A stretch of 45,247 nucleotides of DNA, from assembly GCA_027493875.1 (NCBI GenBank), contig JAOSJX010000006.1, forward strand, positions 1 through 45,247, given 5' to 3'. Positions within the stretch are counted from its first letter, which is position 1, and the number at the start of each line of letters is the position of its first letter. Of the stretch, positions 36,902 to 44,348 are shown one piece after another. The DNA comes from Deltaproteobacteria bacterium. Lineage in GTDB: Bacteria; Lernaellota; Lernaellaia; JACKCT01. Under the pieces are notes generated by a model. It saw only the letters and a program-made list of their open reading frames with translations, made no database searches and was not told the DNA's origin. The position numbers and the translations under genes were made by a program.

Positions 36902-38096
36902 TACCCCAGTCCTTGAGATACTGCTTGATCTTCATGTGAGATTCCTCGTCGCGCAGGGAACAGGAGTCGGGCCAGGTAACGGCGAAAGTGACGCTGCCGC
37001 GATGCCCCTTTCCGGGAAATTTGACCTGCATCGTCGCGTGCGTGACATGGTATTGATCCAATGTCCGTTTCTGCTGGTTCAAGGTCTCTTGGAGGAAGGC
37101 GTGGAGGCTTTGCGCGGGCGCGCTGGAATTACCGTTATGGTTCTCGCTCGCCTCGAAGGTGACCCGTTTGCCGGATTCGCCGGGGATGGAAAGACGCAAC
37201 GACTTCAAGAGCACGTATTCAACGGCATCCTCTGGGGGTGTCGGGAAGGTCGAGGACGGATTCCTCAGCCCGTCGAGTTCAAAGACACGATCCCCACGTA
37301 GGTCAAAGGGAACCTCGATGTCGAGCACCTGGTCGATGAAAATCCGCTGTAGCGCCAAGGCTCGCTTTTTGTCGCCCTTGGCGTAGAGGCTCAGACGCCC
37401 CTCGTCGTGGAAATATTGAAAAATGATTTCGAATGCAGTGCGCCGCGTGCCCCGCTTGCGCTTCCCATGATCGTCGTAGCCGATGTCGGTCGTCGCATAG
37501 TCCTCGGGATAAGCACAGTACAGGGTTCGGCCGCCTTTGACTTCGCCGGTATCCGAATCAGGAACGCCCTCGCGGACGTAGATGTCGACCTCGCAGTATC
37601 GGCCACGAGCTTCCTTTGCGAAAAAAGCCGACGAGCGCCTTGCTGAGGTTTTCTTTAACATCATCGCCGCATGGAGGCGCCGCCTTGGGCAGGTCCTTGC
37701 GATGGCGGCGAAATTGAGCACCTCGACCGTCCGCCAGGTGCGGGCGGCCTCGAACGCGTCCGGTGCATGGATCAACGTCCAGAGGGCTTTGTCCTCGTGC
37801 CCGTCGATTCGTGCGAGATGATCCGCCAGATCGGTGCCGAGATCGTCCGCTTCGGTGAGGATGGACTTTACGCCGCCTTCATCTCCGAGACCGAACGCGT
37901 CCTGAAAATCTCTCTCGACTTCGGCGCGACTGTCCGGCGGAAGCGCACCGATAGCGTCAATGATCGCCTTCGTGTCCTCCTCCATGTGACGACGCAGATC
38001 GATCCCGATTGGAAATTTTCGTGCATCGAAGTACTCTTGCATCCGCGCGTTGGAAAAAGCCGTGACGCATTTCTTGAGGGTGAACTGCCGAGCCAT
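36888..38096 (-). CDS. Unknown protein, 402 aa, partner of the zinc-motif protein
   Basis: Starts at 38096 (MARQFTLKKCVTAFSNARMQEYF) with GGAGG 6 bp upstream. Residues 1-120 are helical and acidic (PPDSRAEVERDFQDAFGLGDEGG). Near 37610-37700 the frame used is Arg/Ala-rich while the other frame gives natural sequence (KDLPKAAPPCGDDVKENLSKALVGFF), so two compensating indels are likely. The rest is beta-rich (GRYCEVDIYVREG, TLYCAYPEDYATTDIGYDDHG, FEIIFQYFHDEGRLSLYAKGDKKRALALQRIFIDQVLDIEVPFDLRGDRV) with a compact C-terminal domain. I know no matching family; a substrate-binding role in a two-gene system is an open guess. Confidence 0.5.
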   Translation of the reverse strand: MARQFTLKKCVTAFSNARMQEYFDARKFPIGIDLRRHMEEDTKAIIDAIGALPPDSRAEVERDFQDAFGLGDEGGVKSILTEADDLGTDLADHLARIDGHEDKALWTLIHAPDAFEAARTWRTVEVLNFAAIARTCPRRRLHAAMMLKKTSARRSSAFFAKEARGRYCEVDIYVREGVPDSDTGEVKGGRTLYCAYPEDYATTDIGYDDHGKRKRGTRRTAFEIIFQYFHDEGRLSLYAKGDKKRALALQRIFIDQVLDIEVPFDLRGDRVFELDGLRNPSSTFPTPPEDAVEYVLLKSLRLSIPGESGKRVTFEASENHNGNSSAPAQSLHAFLQETLNQQKRTLDQYHVTHATMQVKFPGKGHRGSVTFAVTWPDSCSLRDEESHMKIKQYLKDWGIDRA

Positions 38097-38209
38097 GACT
38101 GAACCTCCGTTGGTTCGTTTGAACGAGAACACCGGCGCTGCTTTCCACGCCGGTAACCTTTTCCGTTGGGGCACCATGCCACAACGAAGCGTCCACCAAA
38201 GGACTGCCG

Positions 38210-38232
38210 CTAAACCTACCTAAACACTAAAC
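38210..38232 (-). promoter_or_regulatory. Three GTTTAG repeats upstream of the unknown two-gene unit
   Basis: On the plus strand CTAAAC occurs at 38210-38215, 38220-38225 and 38227-38232, about 115 bp before the start at 38096. A fourth copy (39607-39612) lies upstream of the small basic protein. Such short repeats at two promoters suit binding by the XRE repressor encoded between them. Confidence 0.4.
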
Positions 38233-38262
38233 GCTATTGGCAAAAAAACACGGGGCTTTTTG

Positions 38263-38961
38263 CTAATCCTTGAACAATTCGGGCTCTCCTTCTTTCATCT
38301 GCACCAATCCCAGTTCAGCCAGGCGAATCTGCATCGATTGCCCGGACACTTTGAACACCTTGGCCATGTCGCGTGCGATGGACACCGTCGGCGTTTTGTC
38401 TTCCGCCAACCCCCATCGGGACGATAAATCGGCGATCTCGCCAGCAGCCACGTAGGGCTTGAGCGAACCGCAGATATTCATCCAGGTCGCCAGCACCATG
38501 TCTTTTGGCATCAGCAGGTACCCGGCAAAGGTATCTGCCTGCCATTCGATGGGGTCCTTCCGCGAAATTGTTCTGCACACGATCGGCTCAACGGTCGACT
38601 GTCCAAACAGACTCGGCTGTTCCCTTTCCACGATCATCAGCGGTCTATGCATACGCCAATGTCCCGCCTCGTGCGCCAATGTGAAACGGCATCTTCCCTC
38701 TTTCTCTGGGTGCTCGTCGGGATCAAGAGATTCGTCGACGCGAAGCTCTTTTTTTACGACGTCGAGTTCGCCGAGAACGACCTTGGTCGGTTTTCCCGGG
38801 TTTAGGTTTGTGTATCTAAGATAGATATTCAGGTGACTATCGATGATCTCTTCCATTGGAATTGGCGGTACCGCAATCGCACCGAATTTCTTACCGTATT
38901 CGGAGATTAACTCCAGAGCCATGAATTCGATGTCGCGTCGCTTGTGGAAAGGAAATTTCAT
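38263..38961 (-). CDS. ImmA/IrrE-family zinc metallopeptidase
   Basis: A 232-residue protein with FTLAHEAGHWRMH, HEAGH at 97-101 giving two zinc His and the catalytic Glu, and ADTFAGYLLMPKDMV near 150, the usual second conserved region of the family. Members cleave a partner XRE repressor after DNA damage or other signals. The partner repressor is encoded just upstream (ATGA overlap, 38958-38961), the ImmR/ImmA layout of ICEBs1 and related elements. Confidence 0.85.
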   Translation of the reverse strand: MKFPFHKRRDIEFMALELISEYGKKFGAIAVPPIPMEEIIDSHLNIYLRYTNLNPGKPTKVVLGELDVVKKELRVDESLDPDEHPEKEGRCRFTLAHEAGHWRMHRPLMIVEREQPSLFGQSTVEPIVCRTISRKDPIEWQADTFAGYLLMPKDMVLATWMNICGSLKPYVAAGEIADLSSRWGLAEDKTPTVSIARDMAKVFKVSGQSMQIRLAELGLVQMKEGEPELFKD

Positions 38962-39338
38962 TTTCTTTCCCCATCGTCCTGTTTTTTCATGGCACGAATT
39001 TTTTCAGTAAGCTCGCGCAATTGCTTTTCACTCAGATTTTCCGTTGCCGTGCGAAGGAAATCCGCCACTTGCGGCTTCTTGACCTGCTCCACGAGATCCG
39101 GATCGGCCCTTCCGGCCAGTTCGAGCAGTTCGTCCGGGTCCGTACCGAGAAGTTCCGCAATCTTTATAATCTTCTCAGCGCGCGGCGGGTCGAATTCCCC
39201 GTTTTCAATTTTGGAAATGAAGGTCGGACTCAGGCCGACCGCTTCCGCGAATCTCCGAAGAGAAAAGGCGGGGTCGGTCACTTTCTTGGCCTCCCGAAGA
39301 TGCTTTATTTTCAAGCCGAACTTGACGTTACCGGCCAT
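38958..39338 (-). CDS. XRE-family transcriptional repressor
   Basis: A 126-residue protein, start at 39338 (MAGNVKFGLK) preferred over an upstream in-frame ATG because GAGGTG lies at proper distance. The HTH is at about residues 8-65: LREAKKVTDPAFSLRRFAEAVGLSPTFISKIENGEFDPPRAEKIIKIAELLG. A charged C-terminal helix (LSEKQLRELTEKIRAMKKQ) probably dimerises or is the peptidase contact. With the ImmA-like gene it forms the element's control pair. Candidate operators are the GTTTAG repeats. Confidence 0.85.
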   Translation of the reverse strand: MAGNVKFGLKIKHLREAKKVTDPAFSLRRFAEAVGLSPTFISKIENGEFDPPRAEKIIKIAELLGTDPDELLELAGRADPDLVEQVKKPQVADFLRTATENLSEKQLRELTEKIRAMKKQDDGERK

Positions 39339-39404
39339 TGTCACCTCATGCGAACGCAATCGTTCCTGGCAGTCCAAGGCGATGGATGCCGATTCATTGA
39401 AAGC

Positions 39405-39545
39405 CTATTTGCCCTTTTTCTTGGGAGCACGCTGAGACAAGGCGCTTCCGGCAGCTGTCTTGCTGGCCTTGCTGGTGCGACCATCACGGAGGACTTTGGA
39501 CGCGGCTTTCGCCGCCTTTGGGCTAGTCTGTCTGCTTTTCGCCAT
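39405..39545 (-). CDS. Small basic protein, 46 aa
   Basis: The start at 39545 follows AAGGAG. The whole chain is Lys/Ala/Ser-rich (SPKAAKAASKVLRDGRTSKASKTAAGSALSQRAPKKKGK) with no hydrophobic core. Similar short basic proteins recur in phages and mobile elements, but their function is unknown to me. First gene of the minus-strand operon; one GTTTAG site lies upstream (39607-39612). Confidence 0.6.
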   Translation of the reverse strand: MAKSRQTSPKAAKAASKVLRDGRTSKASKTAAGSALSQRAPKKKGK

Positions 39546-39677
39546 TTTGAACTCCTTGGTTCCAGTGTGTAGCCAATCGGACGTTCGTCCTTCCTGTTGA
39601 TAAATTCTAAACACTCGGACCTTTCATGTCAATGACGATTTCTGAAAAAAATGAACGCCGACAGTCTGCCGCCAAAA

Positions 39678-39697
39678 CGCATATATATCCCCCAACA
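39678..39697 (+). promoter_or_regulatory. 20-nt motif CGCATATATATCCCCCAACA, copy 2
   Basis: Identical to the minus-strand copy at 34349-34368. Here it lies 47 bp before the GTG (39744) of the right CxxC gene, in the divergent region between the minus operon and the right module. Confidence 0.55.
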
Positions 39698-39743
39698 AGG
39701 TCCGCACTCGACGGTGGATTGGCCGCGCAGGAAGGAGGTCGCC

Positions 39744-39860
39744 GTGAGTCAGAAGGAGCAACATCAATGGCTCACCGCACTGCCAACATCGCCGGTATCG
39801 CCGACATCCTGGCGACCGGCGTCCTTCGCCGACACCTGCGCCATGTGCGTAACCAATTGA
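39744..39860 (+). CDS. CxxC mini-protein, right copy (38 aa)
   Basis: A GTG start with GAAGGAGG 6 bp upstream reads to TGA at 39858-39860 and ends SWRPASFADTCAMCVTN. A second possible start, ATG 39767 with AAGGAG upstream, reads MAHRTANIAGIAD in another frame, and a one-base slip would join it to the same CAMC end. That version matches the left copy better (IADTW against IAETW). Either way the C-A-M-C motif and stop are shared by both modules. Short, soluble, unknown. Confidence 0.5.
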   Translation: MSQKEQHQWLTALPTSPVSPTSWRPASFADTCAMCVTN

Positions 39861-39949
39861 AAAAAGATCAGGAATTCAGAGAAAGGCCTTGAGGTTTCAA
39901 GCCCTAAGAGCCTTCATCGTCTCGAACCGAAGCACGGAGAAGAGAAACG

Positions 39950-40424
39950 ATGAAGCAAGAAACCAAGGTCCTCAAGCAGATCGCGCAGCTGCCGGGGCTG
40001 TCGTTCGACGAACTGAAGGAACGATGGCGCGCCCTCTACGGCACCGGAGCCGCCTGCCTACAACAAGCCCTTCCTGGTGAAGCGCCTGGCGTACCGCATT
40101 CAGGAACTCGCCTACGGCGGCCTTTCCGAAAACGCGAAGGCGCGGCTCGACGAGATCGCCCGCGAGAACGGCATGGACGAACTGGCGTCGCTCGACCGGA
40201 CCACCAAGCCGCTCAAGAAGGGCATGCCGGTCATCGGGACGCGGATGATCCGCGAGTGGAACGGCCAACGGTACGAGGTCACCGTCGTCCACAACGGTTT
40301 CGAATTCCAGGGCAAAACCTACCGCTCGCTCACGGCGATTACGAAGGCCATCACCGGCACACACTGGAACGGCCCCGCGTTCTTTGGGTTGCGCCGTGGC
40401 AGCAATGCGGATGGCCGTAAATGA
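39950..40424 (+). CDS. DUF2924 protein, right copy (one frameshift)
   Basis: About 158 residues if joined. MKQETKVLKQIAQLPGLSFDELKERWRALYG, then a slip near 40050, then NKPFLVKRLAYRIQELAYGGLSENAKARLDEIARENGMDELASL, KKGMPVIGTRMIREWNGQRYEVTVVHNGFEFQGKTYRSLTAITKAITGTHWNGPAFFGL. The last part is the most typical DUF2924 signature. It ends in an ATGA overlap with the recombinase, so the two are translationally coupled. The family is known mainly as a neighbour of large serine recombinases. Confidence 0.8.
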
Positions 40425-41941
40425 AGAACGGCAACGGCATCACGAAAAACGGCAACGGGCTTCAGCCCAAGATCCGCTGCGCGATCTATACGCGGAAATC
40501 GACCGAGGAAGGCCTCGACCAGGAGTTCAATTCGCTCGACGCGCAGCGTGAGGCGGCCGAGTCTTTTATCGCAAGCCAGCGGAGCGAAGGTTGGGTTGCC
40601 CTCACGCAACGGTACGACGACGGCGGTTTTTCCGGCGGCACGATGGAACGCCCTGCGCTCAAGCGGTTGCTCCAGGACATCGAGGAACGACGGATCGACT
40701 GCGTGGTCGTCTACAAGGTGGATCGACTGAGTCGGTCGCTGCTCGACTTCACAAAGATCGTCGAGACCTTCGAACGCCAAGGCGTGACGTTCGTATCCGT
40801 GACGCAGGCGTTCAACACGACAACATCGATGGGCCGACTGACGCTCAACATCCTGCTCTCGTTCGCCCAGTTCGAGCGTGAGATCATCGGCGAGCGCATC
40901 CGCGACAAAATGGCGGCCGCCAAGCGCAAGGGTAAGTACACCGGCGGTATGCCGATCCTCGGTTACGACGTCGACCGCGTGGCCAAGAAGCTGATCGTCA
41001 ATCCCGAGGAAGCGAAACTGGTGCGGAACATCTTCAAACGGTTCGTACAGCTGCAGTCCGCGACGTCGCTCTCCAGGGAACTCAACGAAAAGGGACACAG
41101 GACGAAATCCTGGACGACCATGAAGGGCGTCGTGCGGGCTGGACAGCCCTGGCACAAGATGCATCTGTACCGACTCTTCAACAATCGCATCTACGTCGGC
41201 GAGATCGTCCACATGGACAATGTTTACCAGGGCGAGCACGAGGCCATCGTGCCGCGCGATCTTTTCAACAAGGTCCAAGACATCCTCGAAGAAAACTGCA
41301 AAGTGCGAGGAAACAATGCCCGCGCCAAGACACCGGCGCTGCTCAAGGGCCTTATCAAGTGCGGGCACTGCGGCGGATCGATGGGGCCTTCGTTCACGAA
41401 GAAGAATGGTAAGACCTATCGCTACTACGTTTGTATCCAGGCGACCAAGAAAGGGTGGGATACCTGCCCGGTCAAGAACGTGGCGGCGGGCGAGATCGAA
41501 GGCGCGGTCATGGCGCAGATGCGCGCGGTCTTCCAATCGCCGGAACTGATCGCCGAGACCTGCCGGATCGCGCGGCAGAAAGAATCCGAGGAGATCGAGC
41601 GCCTGAAAAACGAGCGCTTCGATCTGGCGGGCGAGTTGCCCACGGCCAGCAACCCGCTACGTCAGCGCGATATTAACGAGCGCATCGCCGAGATCGACAC
41701 CACGGTCGCCGCGATGCAGGCCAACCCTTTGTCAGAGCAGCAGGTCGCAAACACGCTGAACAACCTGGACGCGGTTTGGGACGAGCTATTTCCGGCCGAG
41801 CAGTCGCGGATCGTGAGCCTGCTGGTCGAGCGCGTGGTGGTCAGTGAAACCGGCGCAGAGGTGATCATGCGCTCGGACGGCCTGCATTCGCTGGTGGATG
41901 AACTGGACAGCCGCGAAGAAAGGATCGGTGCTGATGGATGA
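40421..41941 (+). CDS. Large serine recombinase (site-specific), intact
   Basis: A 506-residue protein. Resolvase domain: IRCAIYTRKSTEEGLDQEFNSLDAQREAAE with catalytic Ser27, YKVDRLSRSLLDF (about 105-115), and AQFEREIIGERIRDKMAAAKRKGKYTGG (about 150-178). Then a recombinase domain (GYDVDRVAKKLIVN, FNNRIYVGEIVH) and a zinc ribbon (IKCGHCGGSMGP with YYVCIQATKKGWDTCPVK, four Cys at about 310-352) followed by a coiled coil. This is the layout of phage/ICE integrases of the serine family. It is the most likely integrase or excisionase of the unit. The downstream HTH gene overlaps by 8 bp. Confidence 0.9.
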   Translation: MKNGNGITKNGNGLQPKIRCAIYTRKSTEEGLDQEFNSLDAQREAAESFIASQRSEGWVALTQRYDDGGFSGGTMERPALKRLLQDIEERRIDCVVVYKVDRLSRSLLDFTKIVETFERQGVTFVSVTQAFNTTTSMGRLTLNILLSFAQFEREIIGERIRDKMAAAKRKGKYTGGMPILGYDVDRVAKKLIVNPEEAKLVRNIFKRFVQLQSATSLSRELNEKGHRTKSWTTMKGVVRAGQPWHKMHLYRLFNNRIYVGEIVHMDNVYQGEHEAIVPRDLFNKVQDILEENCKVRGNNARAKTPALLKGLIKCGHCGGSMGPSFTKKNGKTYRYYVCIQATKKGWDTCPVKNVAAGEIEGAVMAQMRAVFQSPELIAETCRIARQKESEEIERLKNERFDLAGELPTASNPLRQRDINERIAEIDTTVAAMQANPLSEQQVANTLNNLDAVWDELFPAEQSRIVSLLVERVVVSETGAEVIMRSDGLHSLVDELDSREERIGADG

Positions 41942-42359
41942 GCAGAACGACAAGATCACGCTCCACCGCGACGGCGAGAGCATCCGCATTCACATCCCGC
42001 TGAAGTTCAAGCGACGCGGCGGGCGAAAGGAAATCATCACGCCAGATGGCCTTTCGGCTTTCCAACCCGAGCGAACCGCTTATCAAAAGCCCCTCGTTGT
42101 TGCTCTTGCGCGTGCCCACCTTTGGCAGCGCCTTCTCGACGAAGGCCGCGTCGCCTCGATCTCCGAGCTTGCCAAACGTCTGAAGGTCGATCACGCCTAC
42201 ATCAGCCGCCTGCTGCATCTGACCTTGCTCGCCCCTGACATCATCGAAGCGATCTTGAACGGAAAGGAGCCGAGCGGCCTCTCGCTCGCACGGCTCCATG
42301 ACGCATTTGAACCCGACTGGGAAATGCAAAGGACCAAGTTGGGATTTCAGGCTGATTAA
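41934..42359 (+). CDS. HTH protein downstream of the recombinase, right copy
   Basis: A 141-residue protein starting at 41934 inside the recombinase end. The N-terminal part (IRIHIPLKFKRRGGRKEIITP) is beta/basic; the C-terminal HTH (GRVASISELAKRLKVDHAYISRLLHLTLLAPDIIEAIL) resembles ParB/KorB-like or MerR-like helix-turn-helix segments. Its stop overlaps that of the convergent cargo gene (TTAA, 42356-42359). A regulator or directionality factor of the recombinase is plausible, not shown. Confidence 0.7.
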   Translation: MDEQNDKITLHRDGESIRIHIPLKFKRRGGRKEIITPDGLSAFQPERTAYQKPLVVALARAHLWQRLLDEGRVASISELAKRLKVDHAYISRLLHLTLLAPDIIEAILNGKEPSGLSLARLHDAFEPDWEMQRTKLGFQAD

Positions 42360-42733
42360 CCTTTCTTGATGTACCGTGATCCGCTGCGAAAGAAATCCCT
42401 TGAAGTAATCCGGACGCTTGGTTGATCATATTGATAGCCCTGTTTCTCCATTACCTGTCGGATCATGTGTCCGATCATCTGTTTGATTCGATCATGTCTA
42501 CTTTTGAAAGCCTTACCGCGTTTGACTGCCTCCTTCGTCGTGGTCAGTTCAGGAAACCGCTCAAGCAGAATGTCGGCTAGGGGTTCGCAAGCGGGACGGC
42601 CCAGCGCTGTTGCCGTTTCCATTCGAATGATCATCTCTGGTTCATTCACCAAATCCCAAAGCCGTCGACCGAGCGTTCCTTCTTCATAGAGGCTTGCAAA
42701 TTTCTCCGGGAAATAAATTTTGTCGGTGGGCAT
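42356..42733 (-). CDS. Cargo gene of the right module, 125-aa hypothetical protein
   Basis: Convergent to the HTH gene, in the slot that holds the GIY-YIG-like gene on the left. AAGGAGAAC lies before the ATG. Sequence: DKIYFPEKFASLYEEGTLGRRLWDLVNEPEMIIRMETATALGRPACEPLADILLERFPEL, a helical middle, then basic HDRIKQMIGHMIRQVMEKQGY and a C-terminal RITSRDFFRSGSRYIKKG. Basic and probably nucleic-acid binding; no known family. The upstream region holds TTGACATG repeats and a palindrome. GC is lower than in the recombinase. Confidence 0.6.
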   Translation of the reverse strand: MPTDKIYFPEKFASLYEEGTLGRRLWDLVNEPEMIIRMETATALGRPACEPLADILLERFPELTTTKEAVKRGKAFKSRHDRIKQMIGHMIRQVMEKQGYQYDQPSVRITSRDFFRSGSRYIKKG

Positions 42734-42770
42734 GTTGTTCTCCTTTCCCCACTGTTCTCGGCCTTTTTAG

Positions 42771-42792
42771 CATGTCAATTTTGACATGTCAA
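42771..42792 (-). promoter_or_regulatory. TTGACATG repeats / palindrome before the right cargo gene
   Basis: Plus strand CATGTCAA-TT-TTGACATG (42771-42788, eight-base arms) overlaps the perfect palindrome TTGACATGTCAA (42781-42792). On the minus strand this gives TTGACA, 17 bp, TAAAAA, a plausible promoter for the gene at 42733 that the palindrome could block. A dimeric repressor, possibly the encoded product itself, would fit. Confidence 0.5.
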
Positions 42793-43051
42793 GAATAAAA
42801 TGATGGGGGTCGAAATTTTTTTCCTACTCTGCTTGGGAGTCGAACCGCTCCTTAATGCTGCTCTCGTAAGTACCTGAAATATAAGCACTCTCATCTTTGT
42901 GACGAGTTGGCTGAAGTCACAAAGATTTGGAGAAAGAGAACGAGAAAGCGTCTTTATCAGGCAAAATGTGGGGTTTCGGGGCCGAACTAGTCACAGCGGC
43001 AAGGGGCGGCCAATCCTGGCGTCGGCGTCGAACGTCTTGATATTCATAAAG
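42793..43051. other. Gene-poor gap between the right cargo gene and ssrA
   Basis: No gene supported. It holds the module end repeat (42863-43011). A plus-strand frame gives DELAEVTKIWRKRTRKRLYQAKCGVSGPN, with a similar DELAEV on the left copy, so a short coding remnant cannot be excluded. The short GGGAGTCGAACC (42835-42846) also occurs in the ssrA T-arm. Confidence 0.4.
42863..43011 (+). repeat. Module end sequence, right copy
   Basis: Starts CTCGTAAGTACCTGAAATAT and carries TAAGCACTC, GTGACGAGTTGGCTGAAGTC and, further on, AACTAGTCAC. The inverted-orientation copy is at 27911-28056. The first 55 nt are strongly similar. Both copies lie outward of the cargo gene of their module. Confidence 0.65.
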
Positions 43052-43090
43052 AAAAACGACAGGCCGAGTCTCTTGTGAGGAACGGCCTGT
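43052..43090 (-). terminator. Rho-independent terminator of ssrA
   Basis: On the minus strand ACAGGCCG and CGGCCTGT pair across a 16-nt loop and are followed by CGTTTTTC. It lies 31 bp downstream of the tmRNA CCA end. Confidence 0.75.
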
Positions 43091-43120
43091 TCTTGTCAGA
43101 GCAAGGTTAGAAAAAAGAAG

Positions 43121-43477
<357 letters not shown>

Positions 43478-43517
43478 TACGTTTCAAAGAGCCGGAAAGG
43501 ACTTCGGCGAACCTGAA

Positions 43518-43546
43518 ATGTTAAACCGCGCCCGTGAAAAAGTCAA
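43518..43546 (-). promoter_or_regulatory. Promoter of ssrA
   Basis: Minus strand TTGACT (43546-43541), a 17-bp spacer, then TAACAT (43523-43518). Transcription would start about 30 nt before the mature tmRNA 5' end, leaving a leader for RNase P removal. Confidence 0.55.
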
Positions 43547-43820
43547 AAAAGTCGATCCGATCCGCCGGCTTTTGGCCCGCTCCCTTACGAGTCCCGCTAT
43601 TACGAACAGTAATCTCGGTTTACGTCCCGTAGCGCCGATACAAGCGAAAATCGCTCCGTTCCAAGCCGTCGACGATGTGTATAAACGTAGTAAAATCATA
43701 TTGTTAGAGCTGCGCCAGAGGCTTCCTTCCCTCTGTTGGCACACCCGTTGCTCTATCCTCTCCGCGTGATCCACGGAGGACACTGCTTGTGTGGAAATGA
43801 CGGACAGCGAGGAGGAGGCC
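43547..43820. other. Spacer between ssrA promoter and the next gene
   Basis: No gene supported. A plus-strand open frame here (to 43769) has ordinary composition but no start signal. Divergent promoter sequences for the gene at 43821 are expected; none is clear. Confidence 0.4.
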
Positions 43821-44346
43821 ATGACAAGCAGAGAACAGCGCGTTTGGGAGAAAATCCAAAACATTGAGGCCGAGGCGGTCCAACACGATTTAGAGACCGT
43901 CCACAAGAACCAGAAGATGCGTACGGTGGCGCTGGCGCTGCTGATGCTCGTCATCGCCCTGCCGCTTCTGGCGTTCGCGTCCAGCTCGGAAAAACTCTTT
44001 CCCGGAGGACCGGACGCTTCATCTTCAACTCGCCGCCGCGGATACGGACGGCGACCGGTACGTCCGCGTCTTCATGGACGTGGTCGGCGGCGACGGCAGC
44101 CCCGGCACGATGGATTTCCGCCGGGCCGCCGCCATGCTCAACGACACGGCGACCGGCCAGGTGCTGCGGGGCGAAGTGGTCCCGATCTACCTGAAGAACG
44201 GCGGCGTTCGCCTTCTGGCCGAATTCGAAACTTTCATGACCCCGGGGCCGCGCCAGGCGAAAGTCTGGATCGACGGCCGGGCGCTCACCAGCAACAGCAT
44301 TGACGTCGATTCGCTCACGCGCGGGTCGGCTCGTTGGAGGAATTAA
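43821..44346 (+). CDS. Single-pass membrane protein with extracytoplasmic domain, unknown (one frameshift)
   Basis: The start at 43821 follows GGAGGAGG. N-terminal helix SREQRVWEKIQNIEAEAVQHDLETVHKNQ, then a membrane helix (TVALALLMLVIALPLLAFA, about 33-51). After EKLFPGG the frame slips near 44010; the next frame reads LHLQLAAADTDGDRYVRVFMDVVGGDGSPGTMDFRRAAAMLNDTATGQVLRGEVVPIYLKNGGVRLLAEFETFMTPGPRQAKVWIDGRAL, a beta-rich periplasmic domain. It ends 2 bp before a prepilin gene, suggesting a role in pilus or secretion assembly. Family unknown. Confidence 0.6.
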
Positions 44347-44348
44347 CC

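Noticed and set aside
42835..42846. GGGAGTCGAACC shared with the ssrA T-arm (43134-43145), a possible att duplicate
   Set aside because: Only 12 nt, and it is the generic T-arm sequence of many tRNAs; flanks do not match. Kept as a weak note only.
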